A stretch of DNA of 64,000 bases from an uncultured bacterium. Lineage in GTDB: Bacteria; Bacteroidota; Bacteroidia; Bacteroidales; Bacteroidaceae. Positions 33,031 through 41,631 of the stretch are shown piece after piece. The notes under the pieces were generated by a model. It was not told where the DNA came from, searched no databases, and saw only the letters and a program-made list of their open reading frames with translations. Numbering within the stretch: the stretch's first letter is position 1; every line of letters begins with the position of its first letter. The position numbers were made by a program, and so were the translations under genes. Location of the stretch: positions 1 through 64,000 of the forward strand of contig CAJMSE010000004.1 of the NCBI GenBank assembly GCA_905216025.1. Direction: 5' to 3'.

Positions 33031-33061
33031 CAAATTTAAATGTTTTTGCCGAGAAAGCAAA
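33031..33061 (-). promoter_or_regulatory. Promoter of the coiled-coil protein gene
   Basis: On the minus strand TTTG (33058-33061), 19 bp, TAAATTTG (33031-33038); the ATG follows at 33003. Both boxes and the spacing fit the Bacteroidetes consensus. Confidence 0.8.
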
Positions 33062-33315
33062 AGAAAAGGTATTCCGAAGCCCGTTCTGTATTTATTTTTA
33101 AGATAAATACAGAAAAAAAGAACTCTTTTTTACATTAGCGGAGGAGAGGAAACGAGACGGCAAGGCGGTTGAAAGCTGTCTTGTAGTGGCGGATGGCCGA
33201 TCCGCCAAAGCTGATACGGAATGCCTTGATAAGGCCGTTATCACCTTATAAAAGCCCAGCAAAAGTCGAAAAAGAATAAAAATATATCGTTTTTCGATAA
33301 TTTTTTACCGATTTA
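33062..33315. other. Divergent intergenic spacer with two hairpins
   Basis: No gene is visible in this 254-bp middle part. GGCGGAT/ATCCGCC (33188-33206, 5-nt loop) and ATAAGG/CCTTAT (33229-33249) are short inverted repeats. The left third is very A-rich. It may carry regulatory sites for either flanking promoter. Confidence 0.45.
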
Positions 33316-33347
33316 TTTGGCCGTTTGAGACTTTATTCATACATTTG
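33316..33347 (+). promoter_or_regulatory. Promoter of the DUF2975-HTH pair
   Basis: TTTG (33316-33319), 20 bp, TACATTTG (33340-33347): a full-consensus Bacteroidetes promoter. The leader to the ATG at 33420 would be about 65 nt. Confidence 0.82.
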
Positions 33348-33419
33348 CAACGTCGGAGAACGAAAGCGGGCGTCAGACCGCGGGCAACGGCAAGCAATAA
33401 CGAACCATACCCAAACGAT

Positions 33420-34073
33420 ATGAAAAAGAAATTCAACGTGCTCAGCACAATAGTCTTCATCATCCTCGTGATAAACCTCGGGGGAAGCCTTTACTATGCC
33501 GGCTTAGGCGCGGCAGAGGGCATGGAAGTTGCCATCAACAGGCACAGGACGGCCGACAATACCATGTTGACGAAGACACCGGTAGTGATAAGTTTCCTGC
33601 CCACCGAAGCGATGACCCGTCCCGACAGCGTCGTCAACACCGTAACGGGTAAGAAGACGGGCATCATGGCCGCTCAGGCGATGATGTGGGTAGACAAGGA
33701 AGTGGCAGGCGGAGTGCTCGGTTTCATCTCAGGATTCCTCGCCATCGGGTCGTGCGTGCTGATGCTGCTCATCATGTGGCACTTCTTCAACTTCATAAGG
33801 AACATCAACCGCATGGAGATATTCACATGGAAGAACGTCAACCTGCTCGAGACGATGGGCGGACTGCTGGTAATCGTCTTCGTGATGAACATCGGATACA
33901 CCGCCATACAGTACTGGCAGATATCGCGGGTGTTTGCCCTCGAAGGCCGCATCTTCGACTTCCTGACGCCCCTGACGGACAGCACGCTCATCCTCGGAAT
34001 CATCGCCATGATCATGGGAGAGGTGTTCGCGATGGGTCTCAAGATGCGCGAAGACCAGGAACTGACAATATAA
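33420..34073 (+). CDS. DUF2975-type membrane protein
   Basis: 217 residues from the ATG at 33420; the upstream in-frame extension contains no plausible start and would run into the promoter. Four transmembrane helices: LSTIVFIILVINLGGSLYYAG, then GGVLGFISGFLAIGSCVLMLLIMWHFF, ETMGGLLVIVFVMNIGYTAIQYW, and LTDSTLILGIIAMIMGEVFAMGL followed by KMREDQELTI. The last pattern (MGEVFAMGLKMREDQELTI) is the DUF2975 signature. Family members are regularly encoded next to a small Cro/CI-type HTH protein, as here; function unknown. Confidence 0.85.
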   Translation: MKKKFNVLSTIVFIILVINLGGSLYYAGLGAAEGMEVAINRHRTADNTMLTKTPVVISFLPTEAMTRPDSVVNTVTGKKTGIMAAQAMMWVDKEVAGGVLGFISGFLAIGSCVLMLLIMWHFFNFIRNINRMEIFTWKNVNLLETMGGLLVIVFVMNIGYTAIQYWQISRVFALEGRIFDFLTPLTDSTLILGIIAMIMGEVFAMGLKMREDQELTI

Positions 34074-34096
34074 TACACATTAATATATTATAGGAT

Positions 34097-34309
34097 ATGC
34101 CGATAATAGTAAATCTTGACGTCATGATGGCACGCCGCAAGGTATCGCTCAGCGAACTGGCGGCAACCGTCGGGCTGACTCCGGCCAACCTGTCGATACT
34201 GAAGACGGGCAAGGCCAAGGCCGTGCGGTTCTCCACGCTGGAGGCCATCTGCAAGGCACTCGACTGTCAGCCGGGAGAGATTTTGGAGTATACCGGCGGC
34301 AGCAAGTGA
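34097..34309 (+). CDS. Small Cro/CI-type HTH regulator (YozG-like)
   Basis: 70 residues consisting of one XRE-type HTH domain: MPIIVNLDVMMARRKVSLSELAATVGLTPANLSILKTGKAKAVRF (helices 1-4), then STLEAICKALDCQPGEILEY. It probably binds DNA as a dimer and controls its own operon with the DUF2975 partner 23 bp upstream. The pair is widespread in Bacteroidetes and Firmicutes, and the biological signal it responds to is unknown. Confidence 0.9.
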   Translation: MPIIVNLDVMMARRKVSLSELAATVGLTPANLSILKTGKAKAVRFSTLEAICKALDCQPGEILEYTGGSK

Positions 34310-34319
34310 CATGACAGAC

Positions 34320-34336
34320 TCCGGCCGCACGCCGGA
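34320..34336 (+). terminator. Short GC hairpin after the HTH gene
   Basis: TCCGGC-CGCAC-GCCGGA, a 6-bp stem 10 bp past the HTH stop, followed by AAAGAGAAC rather than a U-tract. A weak or partial terminator at best. Confidence 0.35.
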
Positions 34337-34382
34337 AAGAGAACAAGGAAATACATAAGTACCAACAAAAACAATAAAATCA

Positions 34383-37190
34383 ATGAAAAAACTTATCGTT
34401 ATCGCCCTCGCGGTCTTCAGCTCATGGAGCGCGGGAGCACAGCAAATGCCAAGTTTCCCGATGGACCAGGCAGTCCGTTACGGCAAACTTGAGAACGGAC
34501 TGACCTACTACATCCGTCACAACGAAGAACCCAAGGACAGGGCAAACTTCTACATCGCACAGAAGGTCGGCGCAGTACAGGAAGACGACAACCAGCGCGG
34601 ACTGGCCCACTTCCTTGAGCACATGTGCTTCAACGGCACACAGAACTTCCCCGGCAACAAGGTAGTGGAATACTGCGAGAGCATCGGTGTGAAGTTCGGG
34701 CAGAATCTGAACGCCTACACCGCAGCCGACGAGACGGTGTATAACATCAACGACGTGCCCACAACGTCAAAGGGCAACATCGACTCCTGCCTGCTCATCC
34801 TGCACGACTGGGCTGACGGTCTGCTGCTCGAGACCGAGGAAATAAACAAGGAGCGCGGCGTAATACACGAGGAATGGCGCATGCGCAGCTCCGCATCACA
34901 GCGCATTTTCGAGCGTAACCTGCCCACCCTCTACCCAGGAAGCAAGTACGGACATCGCATGCCTATCGGCCTTATGGAGGTGATAGACAACTTCGAGCCC
35001 GACGTGCTGCGCGCCTACTACGAGAAGTGGTACCGCCCCGACCTGCAGGGAATAGTCGTTGTCGGCGACCTGGATGTCGACTACGTGGAAGGCAAGATAA
35101 AGGAAATGTTCAGCAGCATAAAGATGCCCGAGAATCCGGCTAAGTACGAAATGTATCCCGTTCCGGACAACAACGAGCCTATATTTGTTATCGACAAGGA
35201 CAAGGAACAGCAGACAAACATCATCGAACTGATGTTCAAGCAGGAGAGACTGCCGCAGGAAATGCGCGGAACGATAGCCATGATGCTGCAGGGTTACATG
35301 ACCGGCGTGATATCAGAGTGCCTCAACGCACGCCTCGGAGAACTGTCGCAGAAAGCCGACTGCCCGTTCTTGCAGGCCGGAGCCCAGTACGGCGACTATA
35401 TCATGAGCCGCACCTGCGACGCCTTCATGGTATACCTTATCCCGAAACCCGGACAGGACGCAGCTGCCGTACAGGCCGTCATGAAGGAGGTTGAGCGCGC
35501 AAGACGCTTCGGATTTACCGCCACAGAGGTGCTCCGGGCACGCGACGAGAAGATAAGCCAGTTCGAAAAGATATACGAGAACCGCGAGAAGCGCAAGAAC
35601 GACCAGTTCGTCAACGAATACGTACGCCACTTCCTCGACGGAGACTACTTCACCGACATCGAGACAGAGTTCCAGACTTACAAGGCATACGCACAGCAGT
35701 TGCCGGCAGAAATGATATCGGGCGCATTCCAGGAGATGGTGGCCAACACCGACACCAACTTCGTATGCCTCGCCCTCTATCCCGAGAAAGAAGGCGTGGT
35801 GGTACCCACTGCAGACGAGTTCAAGAACGCAATCAGCGCCGCCAAGGCCGCACAGCTTGAGGCATACGTGGACAACGTGAAAGACGAGCCGCTCGTGGCA
35901 CAGCTTCCGAAGCCCGTGAAGATTAAGAGCGAGAAGCCTGCCGAGCACGGATACACTTGCTGGACACTGTCCAACGGCGCACGCGTTTACTTCAAGCAGA
36001 CCGATTTCAACAACTCTCAGGTAATGGTTGCAGCCCGCTCTTTAGGCGGCACCAACAAGGTGAAGGAAGAAGAACTGACCAACGCCGAGCTGCTCACAGC
36101 TGTCATGGGCTCTACCGGTATCGGCAATTTCAACTCTGTCGAACTTGAGAAGAAGCTCGCCGGAAAGCAGGTCAGCCTCACCCCCAACCTCACCGAGACA
36201 ACCGACCGCCTCGACGGCAACAGCACACCGAAAGACCTCCGCACGCTCTTCGAGCTGATCCACCTGCGCTTCCAAAAGCCTAACGTGGACAACGACGGAT
36301 ACAACAACCTCATCCAGACGCTGCGTACACAGTTTCAGAACATCACGAAGAACCCCGACGTGGCCTTCTCCGACTCTATACAGCAGACGCTCTACGGCCA
36401 CAACAAGCGCGTGGGCAGCGTCATCCCCGACCTCGACAAGGTGAACTATGAGACGGTGCGCCGCATCTACAGCGAGCGCTTCGCATCGGCAGGAGACTTC
36501 GACTTCTTCTTCACCGGAGCGTTCAACACCGACAGCCTGCGTGCATTCACCGAGCAGTACATCGCCACCCTGCCGGGCATCAAGAAGCGCGAGAAGCTCA
36601 CCGACTGCGGCATACGCCCTGTAAAGGGTGACGTAGAGAACCGCTTTGTGCGCCAGATGGAAAGCCCGAAGGCAAGCATCAGGGTCATCTGGACCGGCGA
36701 GGTGAAGTACGACGTAAAGACGTCTGCCATCGTCAACGCTCTCGGCGAGATTCTCTCGCAGCGCTATCTGAAGAGCATCCGTGAGGAAGGTTCGATGGCT
36801 TACTCCGTAGGCGCAAGGGCTTTGACAGACTGCGTGCTCTACGACAGCTACACGATGCATGTCTACTGCCCCGTGAAACCCGAGAAGATGGACAGCGCCC
36901 TCTACCTGATGCAGGTCGGAATTGACGATATCGCAGCCAAGGGCGTTACCGAAGAGGAACTCAACAAGGTGAAGGAGTTTGAGATAAAGGACTATAACGA
37001 CAAGCAGCGCGAGAACTCCTACTGGCAGAACCAGATTGTCATGACCACCGTTTGGGGCAATGACGACCGCACCGGAGCCCTCGACGCCATCAAGAGCATG
37101 ACCTCGAAGGACATCCAAGACTTCGTGAACAACTACCTGCTTAAGCAGCACAACCGCGTAATCGTGACCATGCTGCCCGATAAGTTCTAA
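34383..37190 (+). CDS. Exported M16 (insulinase/pitrilysin) zinc protease
   Basis: 935 residues with a signal peptide (KKLIVIALAVFSSWSAGAQ). The inverted zinc motif HFLEH is at residues 76-80, with the distal Glu in the EEWRMRSSASQRIFERNL region; two M16 domain pairs follow, as in full-length periplasmic members of the PqqL/Bacteroidetes type. The second half lacks HxxEH, as expected for the inactive half. The GAVQEDDNQRGLAHFLEHMCF segment is typical. Probably degrades peptides in the periplasm. Codon usage is the most strongly biased in the window (many CTC/CGC/AAG), suggesting high expression. Confidence 0.93.
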   Translation: MKKLIVIALAVFSSWSAGAQQMPSFPMDQAVRYGKLENGLTYYIRHNEEPKDRANFYIAQKVGAVQEDDNQRGLAHFLEHMCFNGTQNFPGNKVVEYCESIGVKFGQNLNAYTAADETVYNINDVPTTSKGNIDSCLLILHDWADGLLLETEEINKERGVIHEEWRMRSSASQRIFERNLPTLYPGSKYGHRMPIGLMEVIDNFEPDVLRAYYEKWYRPDLQGIVVVGDLDVDYVEGKIKEMFSSIKMPENPAKYEMYPVPDNNEPIFVIDKDKEQQTNIIELMFKQERLPQEMRGTIAMMLQGYMTGVISECLNARLGELSQKADCPFLQAGAQYGDYIMSRTCDAFMVYLIPKPGQDAAAVQAVMKEVERARRFGFTATEVLRARDEKISQFEKIYENREKRKNDQFVNEYVRHFLDGDYFTDIETEFQTYKAYAQQLPAEMISGAFQEMVANTDTNFVCLALYPEKEGVVVPTADEFKNAISAAKAAQLEAYVDNVKDEPLVAQLPKPVKIKSEKPAEHGYTCWTLSNGARVYFKQTDFNNSQVMVAARSLGGTNKVKEEELTNAELLTAVMGSTGIGNFNSVELEKKLAGKQVSLTPNLTETTDRLDGNSTPKDLRTLFELIHLRFQKPNVDNDGYNNLIQTLRTQFQNITKNPDVAFSDSIQQTLYGHNKRVGSVIPDLDKVNYETVRRIYSERFASAGDFDFFFTGAFNTDSLRAFTEQYIATLPGIKKREKLTDCGIRPVKGDVENRFVRQMESPKASIRVIWTGEVKYDVKTSAIVNALGEILSQRYLKSIREEGSMAYSVGARALTDCVLYDSYTMHVYCPVKPEKMDSALYLMQVGIDDIAAKGVTEEELNKVKEFEIKDYNDKQRENSYWQNQIVMTTVWGNDDRTGALDAIKSMTSKDIQDFVNNYLLKQHNRVIVTMLPDKF

Positions 37191-37302
37191 GCCGCTGCAC
37201 AACGGCAAACCACACTCCGGCCGAGCCGCGCAGGCTCCCGGACCCGCAGGGACATACTCCCGTACCGGCCCGCAACGGCACACGTTGCTGCAAAGACCGG
37301 CA

Positions 37303-37325
37303 CAGGGCTATGTCCCTGCTTTTTG
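37303..37325 (+). terminator. Probable terminator after the M16 gene
   Basis: CAGGG-CTATGT-CCCTG followed by CTTTTTG: a 5-bp stem (extendable with mismatches) with a U-tract, 113 bp past the M16 stop and 57 bp before the next promoter. Confidence 0.5.
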
Positions 37326-37381
37326 TATACTCCCGAACCAACGATTTTCCGCCTTTTCTTCTTTATTCCGCCGATTTGTGA

Positions 37382-37389
37382 TACCTTTG
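37382..37389 (+). promoter_or_regulatory. -7 element for the nuclease-helicase gene
   Basis: TACCTTTG, 34 bp before the ATG at 37424. A clear -33 TTTG at the right distance is lacking; TTTTCTT is the closest. Confidence 0.6.
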
Positions 37390-37423
37390 CATTCGGGCTG
37401 CAACCAACGGCCCGCCACAACCG

Positions 37424-40400
37424 ATGGACAAACGCACATTCAACATAAAGGAACTCGGATACAGCGTCAGCCAGCGTCTCGACAGCGACGCGGAGCATGC
37501 CGCCACCGACTGCGGAGGCTACGCTCCAGAGACCGCGGCCGACCTGCTCGGCGAGCTGCGGCAGGCGCTTGACCTGCAACCCGACTATGCCGCCATGTAC
37601 GACGCTTTCAACGCGGCGTTCACAAGATGCCTCAGCATCAATACGGAGTTCACCCGCATGACCCTCGCCGGCACGTTCTCAAAGACAGACTACCTGCTGA
37701 AGGAGAGGCATGCAACACGGGAGATGCGCGCCGCCGTCAACGCCACGCGCGTCAGACTGCGCCGCCGGGCTGACATCCCCGCGGAGACTCTGGCCTCAAC
37801 GCACCGCCACGACTACACCGTCCTTTGCCGCTTCATCACGCTCGCGTACGGGAATGAAGAATTAAGAATGAAGAATGAAGAATTTGCTGCCGCGGTGAAG
37901 GGAGGTGACACGGCGCAGCCTGATTCTTCATTCTTCATTCTTCATTCTTCATTAAACAGCGTACGCGTTGTAGTAAACCGCTGGGACGACGACTTCATCT
38001 ATGCCGAGCCGGCCGACGGGGGAGCCAGTGAGATGAAGATATGCTACAGCTCGGGCAACAGGGTGTACGACTACGACTGGACCTACCTGCGCGACATGCT
38101 CTACGAGGGGGCGCAGCTGAACATCATACGCCCGCGGGAGGAACACGGCACGGTATATCCCGAACTGACGATATTCGAGCCCGACAACCTCGTGGACATC
38201 TCGGCCGTGGCCCGCTGCTTCGAGACCTATGCCGAGTCGCCGCTGCTGCACCTGCTGAAACGGCTCGAGCCGCCGGCAAACTCGGAGGCCATCATGCTCG
38301 GAAACTTTGCCGGACAGCTGCTTGACGAGGCCACGCAGGCCGGCAGCGGGCAGCGCACATACGCCGGAAGCGCCACCGCCTTCTTCAAAAACAACGCCCT
38401 GAGACTGCTCACGGCAGACATCGGCCCGTCGTTTCACGACTGCGCAAAGGAGCAGAAACGCAATATCGGCTATGCCATGAACACGATGCTGCCCGAGGCC
38501 GTGGAGCGCTTCGACCCCGCAAACGGGTTCGTCGAGCCGTCATTCTTCTCCGAGATGCTCGGCCTGCAGGGGCGCATGGACTACATACAGATGGACCAAG
38601 GGGTCATCATCGAGCAGAAATCGGGCAAGGGGGGCTTCCCCTACGACGGCTTCGCAAGGCCGCGCCACCGCGAGGAGCACTACGTGCAGCTGCTCCTCTA
38701 CATGCTCATCTTCAGATACAACTACAGTGAGACGTACGAGCGGAACAACCGCGAGCTGTATGCCTTCCTGCTCTACTCGAAATACAGGGAGAGCCTTCTC
38801 GGTCTCGGCTTCGCCCCGGAACTGGTGTTCCGCGCACTGAAGATAAGGAACGGCATCGCCTGGATGGAGTCGCTCTGCACCTGCGACGGGGGCTTCAGGC
38901 TGCTCGAGAGTCTCTCGGCGGAAAGCCTCAACACGAAGAACGCAAGCGGAAAGCTGTGGGAGGCCTATCAGAAGCCGAAGCTCGAGGCACTGCTCAGTCC
39001 CGTAAAGGAGGCGCCGGCGCTGGAGCGCGACTACTATTTCCGCTTTCTGACATTCATCGCCAACGAGCATCTCCTGTCCAAACTCGGCAACAAGACGAAA
39101 GACGGATCGGGCTTCGCATCAATCTGGCACTGCTCGCTCCAGGAGAAACTGCAGACCGGCAACATCTACGACAGGCTAACACTGGCGAGTCCCGGCGAGG
39201 GCACGGAGGGCCGGGTGGACACGGTGACGCTGCTCTTCGACCCCAGCCGCGCCGACGGCATGGCCAACTTCCGCGAGGGAGACATCGTCATCCTCTACCC
39301 CTACGATGCCGGAAAGGAACCCGACGCACGCATGCACATGGTGTTCCGCTGCACCGTGGTGCGCATCACGGCAGACAGCATAAGCCTCAGCCTGCGCAAC
39401 GCGCAGACGGGAGCGGGCGTGTTCCTGCGCGACAAAGACCGCCCGTGGGCCGTCGAACACGACTTCTTCGAGTCATCTTACAGTGCGCTGTACAGCGGGA
39501 TGCACTCTTTCCTCAGTGCCCCGGAGGAGCGGCGAGACCTACTCATGCTGCGGCGCAGGCCGGAAACAGACGGCAGCGTGCGGCTGAAGGGCAACTACGG
39601 CAGCTTCAACGGCATGGCTCTCCGTGTGAAGCAGGCCCGCGACATGTTCCTCATCATCGGTCCGCCGGGCACGGGGAAGACATCGTTCGGCATGTTGAAC
39701 ACCGTGAAGGAGGAACTGCTCGAAGACGATGCGAGCATCCTCGTGCTGTCGTACACCAACCGCGCCGTCGACGAGATATGCGCCAAGCTCGACGAGGCCG
39801 GCATCGGCTTCATCCGCATCGGCGGCCGCTTCAGCTGCGACAGCGCCTTCCGAAGCCACCTCTTAGACACGATGGTGGAGGAGTGCCGCAGCATCGGCGA
39901 CGTGCGGAGCCTCATCTCATCGGCGCACGTGCTCGTCGGCACGACGACGGCATTCAACAGCAACATCGCCATATTCGGCATAAAGCAGTTCTCGCTCGCC
40001 ATCATCGACGAGGCGTCGCAGATTCTCGAGCCTCACCTCATCGGGTTGCTGAGCGCCCAAAGCGGCGGCGTCCCGGCCATCCGCAAGTTCGTCATGATAG
40101 GCGACCACAAGCAGCTGCCCGCCGTGGTGCAGCAGTCGCCCGACGTGTCGAGGGTAACGGAGCCGCAGCTCAACGCCATCGGCCTGACAGACTGCCGCCT
40201 GTCGCTCTTCGAGCGCCTGCTGAAGCGCTATCACGACGATGCCTCCGTGGTGTTCATGCTCAACCGGCAGGGACGCATGCACCCCGACATCGCCCTCTTC
40301 CCCAACGACAACTTCTACTGCGGAAAGCTCCGTGCCGTGCCGCTCGGCCATCAGAGAGAGACCCTGCCGGCGGACTACGGCACACGCGACGGCATCGAAC

Positions 40401-40972
40401 TGCTGCTGCGCACGCGCCGCACGGCCTTCATCGCGGCCGACATGCCGGAGCGCTCGGCATCGGACAAGGTCAACACGGTGGAGGCGGAGATGATTGCCGC
40501 CACCGTGGCGAGGATATACGCCATAGAGCGCGACCGCTTCTCGGCCACGGAGACGGTGGGCATCATCGTGCCCTACCGCAACCAGATAGCGACGATACGC
40601 CGCTGCATCGCGGCCTACGGCATCGACGGCCTGGACGCCATCACCATCGACACGGTGGAGCGCTATCAGGGCAGCCAGCGCCGCTACATCATCTACGGGT
40701 TCACCATCAGCAGGTATTACCAGTTCCGCTTCCTCGCCGAGAGCGTCTTCAGAGACATCGACGGCACCACGGTAGACCGCAAGCTGAACGTCGCCATGAC
40801 GAGGGCCGAGGAGCACCTGATAATGTTCGGCAATGCCGCCCTACTCTCACGGAACGCCACTTTCCGAAAACTCATGGACACGATGAAAGCCTGCGGCAGC
40901 TTCTTCGCCGTCGGCCGGAAAGACTATCTGGCCGGAAACTTCACCCTCAGAAATACAACGGGCAACCCGTGA
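37424..40972 (+). CDS. RecB/Cas4-type nuclease fused to an SF1B (Dna2/UPF1-like) helicase
   Basis: 1182 residues. The nuclease centre is at about 380-430: LQGRMDYI (Asp), VIIEQKSGKG (ExK) and QLLLYML (QxxxY), the PD-(D/E)XK/RecB-Cas4 pattern. Helicase motifs follow: I GPPGTGKTS (about 747), Ia SYTNRAVDEI, II IIDEASQ (about 861), III GDHKQLPAVV, IV NRQGRMHP, V ERYQGSQRRYI, VI KLNVAMTRAEEHLI. This order is that of Dna2-like enzymes, so it should cut and unwind DNA flaps or ends; roles in repair or in phage defence are both possible. Residues about 140-181 come from a palindromic insert (37843-37967). The stop codon lies in repeat copy C. No partner gene accompanies it. Confidence 0.88.
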   Translation: MDKRTFNIKELGYSVSQRLDSDAEHAATDCGGYAPETAADLLGELRQALDLQPDYAAMYDAFNAAFTRCLSINTEFTRMTLAGTFSKTDYLLKERHATREMRAAVNATRVRLRRRADIPAETLASTHRHDYTVLCRFITLAYGNEELRMKNEEFAAAVKGGDTAQPDSSFFILHSSLNSVRVVVNRWDDDFIYAEPADGGASEMKICYSSGNRVYDYDWTYLRDMLYEGAQLNIIRPREEHGTVYPELTIFEPDNLVDISAVARCFETYAESPLLHLLKRLEPPANSEAIMLGNFAGQLLDEATQAGSGQRTYAGSATAFFKNNALRLLTADIGPSFHDCAKEQKRNIGYAMNTMLPEAVERFDPANGFVEPSFFSEMLGLQGRMDYIQMDQGVIIEQKSGKGGFPYDGFARPRHREEHYVQLLLYMLIFRYNYSETYERNNRELYAFLLYSKYRESLLGLGFAPELVFRALKIRNGIAWMESLCTCDGGFRLLESLSAESLNTKNASGKLWEAYQKPKLEALLSPVKEAPALERDYYFRFLTFIANEHLLSKLGNKTKDGSGFASIWHCSLQEKLQTGNIYDRLTLASPGEGTEGRVDTVTLLFDPSRADGMANFREGDIVILYPYDAGKEPDARMHMVFRCTVVRITADSISLSLRNAQTGAGVFLRDKDRPWAVEHDFFESSYSALYSGMHSFLSAPEERRDLLMLRRRPETDGSVRLKGNYGSFNGMALRVKQARDMFLIIGPPGTGKTSFGMLNTVKEELLEDDASILVLSYTNRAVDEICAKLDEAGIGFIRIGGRFSCDSAFRSHLLDTMVEECRSIGDVRSLISSAHVLVGTTTAFNSNIAIFGIKQFSLAIIDEASQILEPHLIGLLSAQSGGVPAIRKFVMIGDHKQLPAVVQQSPDVSRVTEPQLNAIGLTDCRLSLFERLLKRYHDDASVVFMLNRQGRMHPDIALFPNDNFYCGKLRAVPLGHQRETLPADYGTRDGIELLLRTRRTAFIAADMPERSASDKVNTVEAEMIAATVARIYAIERDRFSATETVGIIVPYRNQIATIRRCIAAYGIDGLDAITIDTVERYQGSQRRYIIYGFTISRYYQFRFLAESVFRDIDGTTVDRKLNVAMTRAEEHLIMFGNAALLSRNATFRKLMDTMKACGSFFAVGRKDYLAGNFTLRNTTGNP
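37843..37967. repeat. Protein-coding palindromic element in the nuclease-helicase gene
   Basis: The left arm (37843-37883) and right arm (37923-37967) are inverted copies built from tandem ATGAAGA units, bounded outside by CGCGTACG and its complement. The centre (37884-37922) is GC-rich. The element is open in the host frame and encodes NEELRMKNEEF ... DSSFFILHSSLN. It matches the style of the insert at 10761-10875. Confidence 0.87.
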
Positions 40973-41126
40973 TGATGTAACGGGCTGCCCGTGACGGTGA
41001 AATCGGCAACCCGCGACGGTGCGACAGATTGCCCGCTGATGACTTCCGTTTGCTTTCAAATGCGTTTGTGCCAGCTGTCAAAAGTGTTTTTGAGCGCTGA
41101 GCCAAACGTTTTTGAGAGCTATCAAA
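40970..41126 (+). repeat. 22-bp-period composite repeat, copy C
   Basis: Block-I units at 40970-40991, 40992-41013 and 41014-41035; linker; block-II units at 41053-41074, 41075-41096 and 41097-41118; tail CTATCAAAA. The helicase stop codon is the first TGA of block I, and a degenerate fourth block-I unit (about 40948-40969) encodes the helicase C-terminus. On the other side the TCAAAA tail supplies the last Phe and stop codon of folA. Lies between convergent genes. Confidence 0.87.
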
Positions 41127-41604
41127 ACTTCACATAGTCGACGAAAGCATAGCTGTAGGCGTGCTTTTCGTCCTTTTCATGCTCCTCGCGGCTCACCTCG
41201 CGCCATCCGTCGTAAGGCGGGAAGAAAGCGTCGGCCTCTCCGGGTGTGTCGTCGACCTCGGTGAGGCAGAGGCGGGTGGCGAGCGGCAGGGCCTGTTCGT
41301 ATACGCTCGCGCCACCTATTATATATACTTCCTCGCCGTCGGCGCAGTGGCTGAGCGCCTCGTCGAGCGAGCCATACGTGTCGCATCCGGGGAAGGCGGA
41401 CACCGTGCGGCTCAGCACTATGTTGCGGCGGTTGGGCAGCGCGCCCTTCGGGAGCGACAGAAACGTGTTGCGGCCCATGATGATGGTGTGGCCGGTGGTG
41501 AGCGCCTTGAAGCGCTTTAGGTCGTTGGGGAGCCAGTAGATGAGTTTGTTACCGTTGCCGATGGCCCTGTTGCGGGCCACGGCGGCTATTATCGTTATAT
41601 CCAT
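41122..41604 (-). CDS. folA: Dihydrofolate reductase
   Basis: 160 residues: MDITIIAAVARNRAIGNGNKLIYWLPNDLKRFKALTTGH (substrate and NADPH sites with the catalytic Asp in LPNDLKRFK), IIMGRNTFLSLPKGALPNRRNIVLSR, EVYIIGGASVYEQALP (NADPH GG motif). It reduces dihydrofolate produced by ThyA. Minus-strand order rsmF-like, thyA, folA; a MITE-like element separates thyA and folA. The final codons lie in the tail of repeat copy C. Confidence 0.96.
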   Translation of the reverse strand: MDITIIAAVARNRAIGNGNKLIYWLPNDLKRFKALTTGHTIIMGRNTFLSLPKGALPNRRNIVLSRTVSAFPGCDTYGSLDEALSHCADGEEVYIIGGASVYEQALPLATRLCLTEVDDTPGEADAFFPPYDGWREVSREEHEKDEKHAYSYAFVDYVKF

Positions 41605-41631
41605 ATTACTTGTTTTTTTTGAGGGTTATAA

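Noticed and set aside
37424..40972. Labelling the nuclease-helicase as a known defence system (Zorya, Hachiman or similar)
   Set aside because: No partner genes, and the motif order is Dna2-like; a single gene read by eye is not enough for such a name.
38956..40980. 674-residue plus-strand reading frame inside the nuclease-helicase
   Set aside because: It is a frame-shifted shadow of the helicase: arginine/histidine/alanine-rich, no domain, while all helicase motifs lie in the other frame.
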